A stretch of 64,000 nt of DNA from Pseudoips prasinana (lineage: Eukaryota > Arthropoda > Insecta > Lepidoptera > Nolidae). Position numbers and translations under genes: made by a program. Location of the stretch: NCBI GenBank assembly GCA_951640165.1, contig OX621247.1, positions 24,960,001 to 25,024,000 on the forward strand, read 5' to 3'. Below are positions 44,002 to 56,381 of this stretch, piece after piece. The number at the start of each line of letters is the position of its first letter. The first letter of the stretch is position 1. Under the pieces are notes generated by a model that searched no databases, was not told where the DNA came from, and saw only the letters and a list, made by a program, of their open reading frames with translations.

Positions 44002-44203
44002 TCACACTAATATTATAAATGCGAAAGTTTGTGAGTGTATGACTGTGTGAGTGTGTATGTTTGTTACTTCGTCACGTCTAAACGGCTGGACCGATTTTAA
44101 TAAAATTTGGTATGGAGTTAGCTAACACCATGGCACGCACGCATTAACACGTAGGCTATAATTTATAAAGATTAACGCGGGTATAACCGCGGGACCCAGC
44201 TAG
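44002..44203 (+). mobile_element. Non-autonomous Helitron, short type
   Basis: Begins TCACACTAATATTATAAATG, ends with an acgcgggtataaccgcggg hairpin region and CTAG, between host A and T. Confidence 0.85.
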
Positions 44204-44249
44204 TATGATATAAGTAACTTAAAATTTAAAATAGTTTTAAATAAAGTTA

Positions 44250-44418
44250 TCTACTATATAAAAATAAGTCGGGTTTTCCTTCCTTACGCTATAACTCCAG
44301 AACGCACGAACCGATTTCCACGGTTTTGCATTCGTTGGAAAGGTCTCGAGCTCCGTGAGGTTTATAGCAAAGAAAATTTATAAAATTTAACGCGGGTAAC
44401 ACCGCAGGGCACAGCTAG
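44250..44418 (+). mobile_element. Non-autonomous Helitron, shorter subfamily
   Basis: Begins TCTACTATATAAAAATAAGT, ends with an acgcgggtaacaccgc hairpin region and CTAG, between host A and T. It lies only 46 bp from the previous Helitron, in the same orientation. Confidence 0.8.
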
Positions 44419-44504
44419 TAATATATATAATAAGTAAAACAAACATTAAATATCTGTACTATGGCAACAAGACAAATGAGAAATAAGTATACTTATATAT
44501 TTCT

Positions 44505-44605
44505 AAATGCATACATAATATAGATAAATTACACCCAGTCATAGAACAAATCGAACCCACGACCTCTGGCTAAGCAATCAGAGTCAGTAACCACCAGACC
44601 AAAAA
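44505..44605 (-). mobile_element. SINE third family, head fragment
   Basis: On the minus strand a gaggtcgtgggttcgatttg B-box precedes 'tgggtgtaatttatctat'. The body is truncated. Confidence 0.6.
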
Positions 44606-45041
44606 GCGAGACAACATTACAGTTATAAGCACTAAAATATTACTGAATTCGTTCTACCATATTTAAATAGGTTAGGGCGAATGAATTATAGCAAGTACAA
44701 ATGCCCAAGGACAGCCTTTTACATACACTCAATTATCAAATCGATAACACACAATAATACGCAGTAAAGGCCCCAAAAATCTGCATAAAATTGTATCATA
44801 ATGTCATAGTGTCCTCCTAACCTAATTTTATCGAAGCCGTCCAGTTTCAACAAAGATATTTTATTCACTGGAAGTACTGTGTGAACAGAAACTATGCACT
44901 TTGCACTCTCTAGTCCAATAGGAATGACAGTAACGCTGTAACAATCGTAGAGAGGCTAGGTACTTTGGAGAACGAAGCTGGAGGTCGAATGCCCCCAAGC
45001 ATGACAGCGGAAGCACCATTATCATAATCATTTATTTGCTA
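44606..45041. other. Nothing identified
   Basis: Non-coding sequence between two repeats, with no recognisable feature. Confidence 0.4.
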
Positions 45042-45354
45042 CTAGCTGCGCCCCGCGGTTTTACCCGCGTAAAATTTTATAAATTATCATAACTCCTCCC
45101 CCGTTAGTGGTAGCGTGATAATATGTAGCCTATATGTTGACCCGACCTCTTAGTAATTTTCATGCAAAATTTGAAGTAAATCCATGTAGTACTTTTTGAG
45201 TTTAGCCCGGACATACATACAGACAAACAGACAAAAATTCTCAAAGCTATATTTTTGGCTTCGGTATCCATTGAAGATCACGCCACAAGTATCCTTTTTT
45301 AAAAATATTGAATGTACAGTTTTGACTTTCCTACGATTTTATTATATGTATAGA
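45042..45354 (-). mobile_element. Non-autonomous Helitron, long type, copy 3
   Basis: On the minus strand it starts TCTATACATATAATAAAATC and ends in the GC hairpin and CTAG. A and T flank it correctly. It is very similar to the copies at 5015 and 6033. Confidence 0.85.
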
Positions 45355-45757
45355 TATGTGTTGGTGCAATGCAGATCTTAAATATAATAGGGTCCTTAAT
45401 AACACTTAGCTTAATATTATTATGCAATGATGTCATTTCCTATTTATGACAGTTTTGGAACAATTCCTAGATTAGCATATGCTGGCATAAGATTCAAATA
45501 AAAATGTACAAATAACTATAAGGTGTTTACTAAATGTCATGAATACAATAATAAATGATGAAACACACAATGATAATGTCAACATAAACATAACATGAAA
45601 TTATACAGAATTAAATTAAATATATCACAACAAATATATAACAAAGTTAAAAAAGAAAAAATACGGGGAATAAAAGTAATAAACGACCGACTGCTGTCAG
45701 AGTCGCTCAGAATTGAGGTTTCAACCCCAAATGGCATACTCACCGGCGCGGTCCGTA

Positions 45758-45899
45758 GTACAGACGCCAGCACATTAAGCTACCCCAATCTGTCAAATTT
45801 CCCCAATTGAAAGTGAACCTTACGCTTTTGTGATAAAGTTGAAAATCTATAAAAGAAATTTTGTAAGATTGAGGTAGCTGGATGTGCTGGCGTCTGTAC
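45758..45899. mobile_element. MITE, family A copy 2
   Basis: The termini gtacagacgccagcacatta and the complementary right end match the copies at 176 and 57592. Confidence 0.8.
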
Positions 45900-46230
45900 A
45901 TAGTCTGTAGTTTCACCTTTATTGTCCAGTGAAGAAGCGAAAGCCTTTTAGGCTAACTGTATCCCCATTAAAAATCCAGGTAATAAATAGCACTATTACC
46001 TATGTTATAGTCCATGTGAGGAGAAAAGCTTCGGCAACGCTGGACTGGGGTTATTTGTCTTGGTAGAATAAAACAACAAAGAAAATAATTAAAACTGATG
46101 GCTTAAAGTGCTCTCCAAAGGTCGAGGGTGTAACACAACTTCCTGCCAACAAGGTGCGGTCTAAGTAGGGTAAAAGAAGAAAGAAAATAGACATACAAGA
46201 AATTTACAGTCAAAACTAACATATAATAAG

Positions 46231-46496
46231 ATACTGTAGACACGGGTCTCATCGCGATGAATATTTAGGTAAATCATTACCTTGTTTACCCGACGCGGCG
46301 ACGTTTCGGCATGGATTGCACCAGCCGTGGTCACGGGTCGACTGGTGTGGCTCGGCCACGTCGTCTCCGTGAAGCTCGGGTATCGGTATCTACCCTCGCA
46401 TGGTCTTGATATTTTTTTATTTTCCTTTACGAAACTGTCGGTACACACGACACTAATGACATCAGCGCCCGGGCGCACTACGTTGGTTACGCGACG
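46231..46496 (-). repeat. Inverted terminal copy, left
   Basis: This is the reverse complement of the 3' coding end and UTR at 47486-47743. Its minus strand therefore still encodes [19 protein letters not shown]. Confidence 0.9.
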
Positions 46497-46498
46497 GA

Positions 46499-47650
46499 GT
46501 GGCTATGGGCAGCCCTGAGGCGCCGGTAATGGCCAATATCTGGATGGAACATTTTGAAAATATTATTGCACAACATTTGGTCCACGTGAAGGTATGGAAA
46601 CGATACGTCGACGATATCTTCTGTATCATGAAAGGTAGCACATCGGAAGTAGAACAATTGACCACTATCTTGAACTCCGCGCACCCTAACATCAGGTTCA
46701 CTTATGAAATGGAGGTAGAGAGATCGTTGCCTTTCCTCGATGTGAAATTGAGGGTGAGAGAAAATGGTTCCCTTACACACACGGTATACAGAAAGCCCAC
46801 ACACACAGACAGATATCTACACGCCCACTCTCATCACCATCCGCGACACCTGTTATCCGTAGTTGCCTCGTTAACAAACAGAGCGTATGACATATGCGAC
46901 CCTGAATGTTTAGAAAGTGAGCTCACACACGTTCAGGAGGTACTTAGGCAAAACGGCTACAGGGGGGGCATTAAACGGACGAAGAGGAGGGAGAAGCAGC
47001 CGGAAGTAAGCAGAGCACCAGCGTTTTTACCTTACGTGAAAGGAGTAACGGATAAAGTTGGATCAGTACTAAAGAAATACTCCATCAAGACTGTATATAG
47101 TCCGATCTCCAAAGTCTCCAACCAGCTGCGTACACCGAAGGATGTTATTCCTCTTCAAACACCGGGCGTCTACAGGTTTGAGTGCAACTGCGGTATGTTT
47201 TATATCAGCCAAACTAAAAGATCCATTGCTGAAAGGGCTAAAGAACATATCGCAGCTGTCAGGAACCGACAGGTTAATAAATCAGCAATAGCTGAGCACG
47301 TAGTCGACACAGGATCCCAACACTGGATTACAAATTTACACAAGCCACAGGTCCTCTCCACCGATCGTCACTATTACTCCAGAATAGTACGTGAAGCGGT
47401 TGAAATAAAGAAACATATCAATTTCAACCGGGAAGACGGATACCGCCTCTCACCATCTTGGAATCCTGTAATAACGAAGTGCCATCGTCGCGTAACCAAC
47501 GTAGTGCGCCCGGGCGCTGATGTCATTAGTGTCGTGTGTACTGACAGTTTCGTAAAGGAAAATAAAAAATATCAAGACCATGCGAGGGTAGATACCGATA
47601 CCCGAGCTTCACGGAGACGACGTTGCCGAGCCACACCAGTCGACCCGTGA
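46499..47650 (+). pseudogene. Penelope-like RT (C-terminal part) plus GIY-YIG endonuclease
   Basis: The frame opens at [18 protein letters not shown], the RT segment before the catalytic box, then YVDD (residues 36-39). Next come LPFLDVKL and [20 protein letters not shown], typical Penelope sequences. A GIY-YIG nuclease follows: GVY at 223-225, YIS (normally YIG) at 235-237, then [10 protein letters not shown] and SAIAEH. The RT fingers are missing because the copy is 5'-truncated at the junction with the inverted repeat. The ORF itself has no stops. It is not expected to transpose. The S for G in the YIG motif may also weaken cleavage. Confidence 0.88.
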
Positions 47651-47743
47651 CCACGGCTGGTGCAATCCATGCCGAAACGTCGGGTAAACAAGGTAATGAT
47701 TTACCTAAATATTCATCGCGATGAGACCCGTGTCTACAGTATA
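47486..47743 (+). repeat. Inverted terminal copy, right
   Basis: This is the 3' end of the Penelope ORF and UTR, complementary to 46231-46496. Confidence 0.9.
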
Positions 47744-50123
47744 TAAAAAATGTGTACAAATCGCGAAAGTTTAAAAACATTAATATAATAAGATTTACGA
47801 ACGTAGGCAATAGGTCCTGTAAGTTCTTCCGAAAGATTCACCATCTCAGCATTTGATACGTTTCACCCAGCGCTGATCTTCCGTTGGTTCTCGTGACTAT
47901 CACGAAATGGTAGTGCAGACTAATGTGTGGGGAGTTATAAATAAGTATAATTGAAATTATACTTAATTATTTATATTGTTGGTTTAAACATAGTATGTAT
48001 AAATCAACAATGAAATAAGGAACTGTGTACAAAATAAAGTATGTAAATGTATTAGATATAATAATTCATATAACAAGGTACTTAAATAATATCATATTGT
48101 TAGGGACTTGTATAATACCATTTATATTAAGAGATTTATAACGTATAATAGCCACCTATTTTACAAATTCTCAGAACTTGTCTTGCTAAAATAACACAAT
48201 ACCACTTTTGGATCGGGCGCTTATCGATCATATATGACATAAAATATTATAATACCACTATACCAACGAGACTATAAAATTTACTAGCGTATTATAATTT
48301 TATGATAAATTACCCAAATCATGTTCTCATTTGTCCCAAATTCAGGGTAATTAGCAAAGGGGTTCGTTTGCAAATATTGTCGGAGTTGACATGCCACTAA
48401 ATACCTTCGGGTCTCGTAATGAGGAAGGCGAGAGTATCACCAACGGAGCGAAATTTACGATCGGGATGGACGATCAAACGGCCAATCGTTGGCGCAATGC
48501 GTATGGTGAATCAGTAACTCAACTTAGGCGTAAATGCCATTTTAAATACGTCCCAAAACTTGACGGAAATTCTCGGGACTGATTTATATGAGGTCGTCAG
48601 CTGCGCACAATATGTATTTCAGTAAACAAGGTGTAAATAGTGGAGTAAAGAAAATGTAAGGAGCGCTTTTTGTTTGTGAGTTTGTGAAATGCAAAAAGAA
48701 AATATTTGCTCCCCTTCTAAATCACATAAGCTAATATTTTTTATATTCATTTTGCATGTTGATCTGTGTTACGTTGTTATTCTCAGTTTCGTAGTTAAAT
48801 TATACTCCTTAACGTCCTTTCGTCTACTATTTCTGTTACAGCTTGCATGATTGGGAATACGCATTGGAAATAAAAAAGGTAGGCAAGAGAAGTGATATAA
48901 TATTGTTGCAAGGATCATAGAGCGTACCTAGCATACCGGCCAGCCGGTATGCTTGTTTGCTAGCTCGGTAATATAAAAAGACACAGACCTTTAAGTATAA
49001 TCACGTAACACGTGGGGCTAACAGATAAAATCGAAGCTCTGTAATTTTCAGTTGAGATACTGCTTCAAACTTATATATTTACAGTGTCTTTAGCGACTGC
49101 TGTGAACCTAATTAATGCCCGCCGAGGGCATAATTGATGGACTGGGTCTACCAACTTCTAGTTACGTAACTTGTTTTGACAAGACCACTTCAAATAACGT
49201 GGAATTAACTTTCGTGAAGCTTTTATGATTTTCTGATGCGATCCGGCTTAGTCTTTGTGATTTTCGAAAGATTGTAGCGAGCTAAGTGAAAGTAAGATAG
49301 CTACTCCGTATTGTCTGGCTTAAGTATAATTTTTATCAATTTCTACTCCCGAATTCCATTTTACATTTACAAATAGTACCTTTATTTTTCTTAAAAGGTA
49401 GGTGGGTACTTTGATATTCTGCTAGATCAAACAGAGTGTTACGTAAAGATATTTTGGCTACTCGGCTCTTATTTTCTAGGAATCAATTAAGGCTGATCGG
49501 CTATTATCAAAACTTTTGGAGTGCTATTTGCCATTTATGACAAGTTATATTAGCCTGAATGTTAGCAATTTTGGTAGAGAGAGTGTTCTGCACATATTCA
49601 ACTTATCCACAGTTAATAATTGTTTTTTTTAACATGTTTTTCCAGTGAGCCGAGGAAGAAGGCCATATGATATACTTCCTCAACACAACTTAATCATTGA
49701 ATTCCAAATTACACCTTCATGTCTAGAGTTAGGAGAGGCTGGTCATCTGTCATACAGGTTTACCACCTAGTACGGATACCAGTCTCTCACACAGATTTCA
49801 CCTCTACAATGTTAAGGAAACATTAATGAATTAATTGTTAATAAGACATTTTTCATGTACCTATTTTCTGTGTGAGAGAAGAAATAAAGCTATTATTATT
49901 ATTATTATTATATTACTGCTGCACCGAACTACTAATAGCAGTTTATGAGCGAGTCCATATATATATAGACCTGGTGAAAAAGGCTGCCTCAATGCCTTTG
50001 TATGGTACGTGCGGTCCATAGACCCCAGGACATTAGGCGAAACATATAGAGGTATACCTTAGAGGTACTAATTATGAATAGTTTTAACATTTGTATGCGA
50101 ATTATCTATATTTTAGAATTAAT
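47744..50123. other. Mostly unidentified non-coding DNA
   Basis: A 63-codon ORF at 48391 has no known motif. At 49660-49912 a sequence ending in aataaagc plus (ATT)n looks like the 3' end of a retrotransposed copy. Nothing else is recognised. Confidence 0.4.
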
Positions 50124-50400
50124 AAAGGGAGAAATAAATTTATGGCATGACTAGACAATTTAAAGCCAAATTACTAAAAGCTAAATTTTTGTTTTTGCCC
50201 GCAAATATTCAATATAAAATAGGTATTGAATATTTGCGGGCAAGAACATTTTTAATCCAGATACAAAATGTAACTAAATATGCCAATAACTTTAAATAAC
50301 TAATTTCCTACGCGGTAAGCTAATGGGTGGGTTTGTCTAAGTTCTTAATAATTTGGCTTTAAAACGCCTTGTCGTGCCATAAATTTTGTCGCTCCCTTTT
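50124..50400. mobile_element. MITE with central 20-bp perfect palindrome (277 bp)
   Basis: The imperfect terminal repeats of about 55 bp include aaaggga and aatttaaagccaaatta on the left and their complements on the right. A perfect inverted repeat, ttgcccgcaaatattcaata at 50195-50214 and its complement at 50224-50243, lies in the middle. Confidence 0.75.
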
Positions 50401-50435
50401 ATAGATATATTCTGTAACATAATAGATATAACTAA

Positions 50436-50560
50436 CTAGCCGTGGCCCCGGTTTTACCCGAATTAAACTTTATAAATTATAGCCTATGTGTTAATCCAGG
50501 GTGTCAGCTAATTCCAAACCAAATTTTATTAAAATCGTTCGACTAAAGCATTTAGTTTAA
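50436..50560 (-). mobile_element. Helitron 3' portion
   Basis: On the minus strand it ends cgggtaaaaccggggccacg plus gCTAG. The body resembles the end of the element at 44002-44203. The 5' part is lost. Confidence 0.6.
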
Positions 50561-53149
50561 ATTTGCTATAAAACAACCTACTTGATACAAAATTATAGCC
50601 TAATTCACGTTTCAGTATACAAAAAAAAATGTATACAGAAACGCGAAACAGATTCCAATATCCTTATTTATTCAACTCACGAAATTTACCCGTAGTGGAC
50701 AATAAACTTTAAGATGGCTTCATATGTCAACGATATTCATTCAATCCTGGAGTAAAACGACCCTTTTATTATTCTATCTATATTGAATCTCTCATAAATT
50801 CGCCGACAAGCAATAAGACGAATCATACACAACACCTCGGTGCAGGAACATACGATAAGCATTGAACATTCGGTACCTAATTCAGTCTAAAATAGGTACG
50901 GGGTTCAAAACTATAAATAATATAATAATAATAATATCTTTATTATTATTTATTCAGTAAGTACTTAAGTCTAATTAACAATTTACATCTGTACCTGAAC
51001 TAGGCTTGACGCTTGTATCTCAGGCAACCGTGCTCATTCGCCAATCCATGCAGTTATACTGAACTATTACTAACAAAACAAACTTTAAAAAAATTAATAT
51101 AATAAAGGAAAAAGAAGAAAAATATTATACATAGACATATATTTTTATATATAACAAAACTAAATCAATTATCATGCTTAAAATTAAAATTTAGTAAAAA
51201 ACTAACTAATATTATCAAAAGCTTCAAAAAGCATGCAAAGAAAAACAATTCAGTGGACAGCGTTTAAGCATTGTCATCCAGCGTGGCAATGCGGCCAGCA
51301 TTCTGGGCAAAGGCTCAAAGGCAGCGATGCCGAATTTTTTTTCGACGCCTAAGGATGACTTCCTTAATTACCCTAGACTTAGGCTTTTGTATTCATATTC
51401 AAAATATTTAAATAAATATTGTAAATTATATTTAGTTAAGACTACACATTGTTCATATATATACCTAATAAAAATCCTCAGAGAAATGAGCAGATTATGG
51501 CGTATACCTTCATGACGATTCTAGGGGGGTCTTGTCCAGCAGTGAACTTCATTCATCTATAATGATGATGGTAATAAATCCATGTATCGCGGGGCTCTCC
51601 AAACATGCATTTCACGTAGGTACACACGGGAATCGGGTAACACTGCAGAGTACAACTAGTTTACCATAACTTGCTAACTCCAAAACGTCAAACACAGAAG
51701 TTTGTAAACATTGGAAGTGGATTAGGGACTATCAATCCATCAATATAATAAGTTGGTGGCAGTTAGAAAGTACAACATCGAATGATCAGCGTGTTGGCAG
51801 CGTTTAGCAGTGATTGATCGGAAATAGCTTTCATTGGTCGTTTAGCAATTAATTATGTCTTGGGTTTAATATCAAGATTACTTACTATCCTTCATGTTTA
51901 CCTCGTCCACAAGTATATATATCTAAGTATGTCGACTGTCTCATTGGTTGGTCTATCGGTAAAGTAATAGTGTTGAATTAATGATAATTAGGTACGAGTT
52001 TCATTAAGCCCGGTAAGGGCAACAATTATAATCGGGATTTTTCTGGCAAGAAATGTTTGCATTGAGTGCAATAACTGGAAAACAGAAAGGTGTCTCAGCC
52101 TCGTTCCTCGTACCGCGAATAATTTTTTGTAGTTTATATTAGCATCATCTACTTTTTCAAAAGGAGTTTATGAGTGAACCACATACCTGTTTGAGAAAAC
52201 ATGATATTTTGAGATTACCTAATGCTATTTTACTAATTTTACTGTCAGAATATTTGTTCTAGATAAGTTTAGCTCTTCGCCACGCTGTTAAACAAGCTTG
52301 GTATTTATGGCATATTCTCCCAAATTATGCGCACAGTTCGATTGCAGAGATCTTTAGAGAGACATTTGTCTAGCAGTCATTTGGCTGAAACAATGATGAT
52401 GATAAATAAACAGCTTAAATTAAAAAAAAATAACTGATCAATTCTACTTACATAAGCTCAGTACTGAAACACCATTTTACCAAGATGCGGCACATAAATG
52501 AAAGGTTAACGAGCACCAAAGCACACTAAGTCCCTTAGATGCCGTAATCGATTTAATTAGAAAGAGATAAGGTGGAGTAATAAAATGGATTTCCTCTTTC
52601 CTCTAATATAAAGCAGGAGCCAGTAGTAATAAAAATGGAAGAGACACGTAAGCCCAGAGACGAACATTTACAACCGCGAACTGAAGAATATTTGATGTTT
52701 ATATTGTGCGACCAAAGCGTTTATACGGTTGGTTATGTTTTTGTGGTTCGGGTGGTCAATAGATCCCACCATTACATAGTTCCAATGTGACTGTTAAGTT
52801 ATCCAACTTAACGAAAAGGAAGCTGGGAAGAACTGTGGTAACTTTCGTTTGCTTTAAATGTTATCTAAACTTTTTCATAATAATAATATGCTGAATAGGG
52901 TCACACCCCCTACAGGCATTTATCGGGTGAAGTTCGACATAAGTGGACAATGGACATCCATATTGGATATCCATAAGTAGATTAATTACAACCTTATAAA
53001 GGGTAATGGAAATTTGTGTGTATTTATCAAATCTATCGTAATCATGTTTTATGTACTATCGGAGACATTTACCATGCATTACCAATAGGTAGTGGGGGTA
53101 TTGACTAAACCGGTATGTTGCATTTTAATAAATAAATCATCCATCCGGG
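50561..53149. other. Non-coding with LINE scraps
   Basis: 51246-51350 encodes 'GQRLSIVIQRGNAASILG', a segment I recall from LINE ORF C-termini. RTE 3' ends lie at 51520-51575 (tcttgtccagcagtgaactt, then ATGATGATGG) and 52335-52410 (gagatctttagagagaca, then aatgatgatgat). A degraded Helitron 3' end is near 51630-51658. No gene is seen. Confidence 0.45.
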
Positions 53150-53460
53150 CCATCTGATCCCAAACTAAGCAGAACTTGTACTATGGAAACCAAAAACTTA
53201 ACTGATATGTATATTACATATACTACTTTTCTTTTGTAAATACATATTAAAGCATCTTCTACATGGTTGCAAACCAACGTCCCAACAGAGGTCACCCAGG
53301 TGGTTGCCATCCGCCTGGGTGATGAAATTATCTATATGAAGAAGATGTTTTATATAGACAATTTCAATTACACCTAGACTCAGGTTAAGAAGACATGTTC
53401 ATGCACACAAATATCTTTCTTAAGTGGGAATGGAACCCACGACCTCCAGGGTATAAAAGT
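53150..53460 (-). mobile_element. SINE third family with a hairpin insertion
   Basis: On the minus strand the head (ggaggtcgtgggttccattc) and tail (tttgggatcagatgg) match the copy at 57770. An extra block of about 100 bp at 53259-53355 interrupts the body. It contains the hairpin cacccaggtgg / ccgcctgggtg and nearly palindromic ends (gcatcttcta / gaagaagatg). Confidence 0.7.
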
Positions 53461-53560
53461 AATATTAAAGTAAAATCCTATTTAGGTGATTTACAAATAT
53501 TCGTTGTCATTTGATCGTTGATATTTTGGAGTCAGCGGCCAGCGCGCCATCGCGTTATTA

Positions 53561-53829
53561 TCTTTACATATAATAAAATCGTAGGAAAGTCAAAACTGTA
53601 CAAAGAATATTTTTTTAAAAGGATACTTGGGGATAATCGATATCTAAGCCAAAAATATAGTTTTTAGAATTTTTGTCTGTTTGTCTGTATGTATGTCCGG
53701 GCTAATCTCAAAAAATACTGCATGGATTTACTTCAAATTTTGCATGAATATTACTAAGAGGTCGGGTCAACACATAGGCTACATATTATCACGCTATCAA
53801 TTACGGGGGAGGAGCTGTGGCAGAGCTAG
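53561..53829 (+). mobile_element. Helitron, long type, 3' hairpin deleted
   Basis: The 5' TCTTTACATATAATAAAATC and body match the copy at 5015. After gaggagctgtgg the sequence jumps to cagagCTAG, so the terminal hairpin is missing. The base after CTAG is A, not T. Confidence 0.75.
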
Positions 53830-54554
53830 ATAGGAACTAAAAATAGTGGCAAATTATGTTATATAAGTACCAAATCATTATTTTAATTTAATGAAAAATA
53901 TGTAAATACCTATATGTGTAAAATATTGTCATTGCGATTTTGTTGTTTTAAATGCAAGGCGCAGATTCAGATAAAACAATAGGTATCTCTTCTGTAATTA
54001 TAGGCTTGCAGAGTTAACGGTCTGTACTGTTGATGTTAAATAAATGTCGCAAGCACATTCCGGAAATTATTTTCAAGTAATAATCTTACTCCATAACTAA
54101 AGTTTCCCTTTAAGATGCGGCATGGGACCTATTCTGCCGGCACATTACTTATAAACATCAAATACCTAGTGTATTTAAGCTAGCAAGCTTTTCAACGAAC
54201 ATATCAGTGCTCCATTGTATGTGTTCCCGATAGTACTTATCTAAAAGTGTCGATGGTACGCAACAAATCACTTAATTAATCTAAATACGCTTAGCTGAGT
54301 AAAGTATTAACTAACAAAATCAATAGAAAGTTTTGCGATAGTACCTAGTGTAGGGCCGTTATAACAAGCTAGTTTTATAGTTTTCTAATTAAAGACTAAG
54401 TTCTTAAAAGTCTTTAAAATGAAAGTTAAGTCAATCTTAGTTACTTAGGTCGATCACGGCGGACCGCAGTGTACTATACATAACGACATAATAATATTAT
54501 TGCGCAAAATAATATAATTAATCACAGACCATATCTCTATTCTCTACTCTCAAA
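53830..54554. other. Nothing identified
   Basis: AT-rich, non-coding sequence. Confidence 0.45.
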
Positions 54555-54665
54555 ATCCAAATTTCTACTGAGTTTTATGACAGTATTTCTCAGTAGCTGC
54601 CACGTTAACCAGGTAAAAATGAGACGATTAAAGAAATGTATATTTTTACTGATTAAAATATAATG
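54555..54665 (+). mobile_element. LINE 3' tail, CR1/L2-like
   Basis: 'ctactgagttttatgacagt' and 'atttctcagtagctgccacg' match the 3' UTR at 35475-35515. It is diverged. Confidence 0.65.
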
Positions 54666-55100
54666 GACTTTGAACCACTCTTTAACTTTAGTGTTGTCTA
54701 AGTCAGATACAATCAATTATATAAAACATTTGGGCCTCAAAAAAATGTGTTCCCCATAAGTTTACTATGACTCAAAAACGGTCTGCATCACTTAAATTTG
54801 GTGTGAGACATAGTGACAGGCGACGAAAAATGGTTAAACAAAGCAGCAATCGACTGTATGGGTTGTACGAAACTGTTTGGGTTTTTCCAGTAAGGCAACA
54901 AAAGTTCGCGATTGTTTTAAGTTAAGTTGCTAGTTTTTTTATTAAAAGAAGACACGATACTACTCTCGCTTCGAAAGATCGCGTTTTAGTAAATAGCGTC
55001 TGGTACACCTCCTTTTTAGCCGAAAGTTACTGCAAACCTCCGAAGAACTAACCAAATCGTATCATTTAGCACCATGACAATGCCAGTTTTCAAAATATTA
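54666..55100. other. Nothing identified
   Basis: This is the left flank of the mariner element. I see no coding signal. Confidence 0.4.
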
Positions 55101-56381
55101 GGTCTTTACCTATGAAATTGCCGTTCTGCAGTACTGTCCATTTCAAATCAAAATAATTTTTGTTTGGCTAAGAATTCTAATTTCAAATTAATTTTATTTT
55201 AAAAACATGGATTCTTTTTTCCAAAAGTAGTCATTTCTTTATTGATTAGTGTTACATTTTCATCGCATTTCAATCTTTTTCGTCATCATGGATACGTTAA
55301 AAATTCGAGTAATTATGGAATATGAGTACCGTCGTGGCAGCAACGCGGCACAAGCGGCACGCAACATCAACGACGTTTACGGAGCTAACACTACAAACCA
55401 ACGCACCACCTGTTATTGGTTTGCTCGCTTCCGTTCTGGAAATTTCGACCTGAAAAATGAACCTCGCGGTCGTCCGAAGACTTTGGTCGACAATGACGAA
55501 TTAAAGGCGGTTGTGGAAGCTGATGATACACAATCTACGGCTGAATTAGCAGCAGCTTTCGACGTTAGCGTCAAAACAATATTGGTCCATTTGCGTCAAA
55601 TTGGCAAGGTAAAAAAGCTTGACAAATGGGTGCCCCACGAACTCAATGATCGCCAGCGCGAAGTACGCGTCGAGACGTGCCTTGCACTGCTCAACAGACA
55701 CACAAATGAAGGAATTTTGAACCGCATTGTTACCTGCGATGAAAAATGGATTCTGTTTGATAACCGCAAGCGCTCAGCAAGTTGGTTGGATCCTGGTTCA
55801 GCACCTAAACAATGCCCTAAACGAAAACTTACCCCTAGAAAAGTGATGGTCACTGTTTGGTGGTCTAGCGCCGGTGTGATTCATCACAGCTTCTTACCAA
55901 ACGGGGTGAGCATTACTGCAGATGTGTACTGTGAAGAACTGAGCACAATGATGGAGAAGCTGGCGCATCTCCAACCAGCATTGGTCAATCGCTCGTCTCC
56001 GCTGCTCCTGCACGACAACGCGCGACCTCATACTGCACAGCAGACGGTCTCCAAGTTGCAAGAACTGGGGTTGGAAGCTCTCCGTCATCCGCCCTACTCA
56101 CCAGACCTTGCGCCTACAGACTACTACTTTTTCCAGAATTTGGATAACTTCTTGGCGGGAAAAAAATTCAATACCCGAGAGGCAGTACAAAAGCCTTTGA
56201 AGAATTTGTTGCCTCCCGTCCAGCTGATTTCTTTAAGAAGGGCATCAATAAACTGCCACTGCGATGGCAAAGATGCATTGATTGCATGGGTGATTACTTC
56301 GATTAATACAAATAAAAAAATTCATGAAAAAAATTCGTTTAAATTTTTTCATACAAAACGGCAATTTCATAGGTAAAGACC
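55101..56381 (+). mobile_element. mariner transposon, full length
   Basis: The termini ggtctttacctatgaaattg (left) and the exact complement on the right give TIRs of about 28 bp with a single C/T difference near the inner end. TA flanks both ends (55099-55100, 56382-56383). The 1281-bp length is normal for mariner. The near-identity of the TIRs indicates a recent insertion. Confidence 0.93.
55288..56306 (+). pseudogene. mariner transposase (DD34D), one frameshift
   Basis: The start is the ATG at 55288; the frame is open for 13 codons above it. An N-terminal helix-turn-helix region (residues 1-110) binds the TIRs. The linker WVPHEL sits at 114-119. Catalytic residues are D151 (TCDEKW), D243 (LLHDNARPH) and D278 (YSPDLAPTDYYFF), with 34 residues between the last two. 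Near 56188-56193 'caaaag' has one A fewer than the frame needs. Beyond it the correct frame reads 'AFEEFVASRPADFFKKGINK' and stops at 56304-56306, giving about 339 residues. A homopolymer sequencing error is a possible explanation. If the deletion is real, the last 38 residues are replaced by an unrelated tail, so activity is doubtful. Confidence 0.92.

Larger units (their letters stand above)
46231..47743 (+). mobile_element. Penelope-like element, 5'-truncated, with inverted terminal copies
   Basis: The single ORF is flanked by reverse-complement copies of its own 3' end (46231-46496 and 47486-47743). Penelope-like elements are known for terminal repeats in direct or inverted orientation, so this is a recognised though uncommon arrangement. 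The left copy has an 8-bp insertion (gcggcgac) relative to the right. Confidence 0.85.

Noticed and set aside
48391..48582. 63-codon ORF as a host gene
   Set aside because: No recognisable motif, no splice context and no repeat match; an open frame of this length is expected by chance.
51327..51515. 62-codon ORF as a gene
   Set aside because: It overlaps what looks like a LINE C-terminal scrap and is rich in residues expected from AT-rich non-coding DNA.
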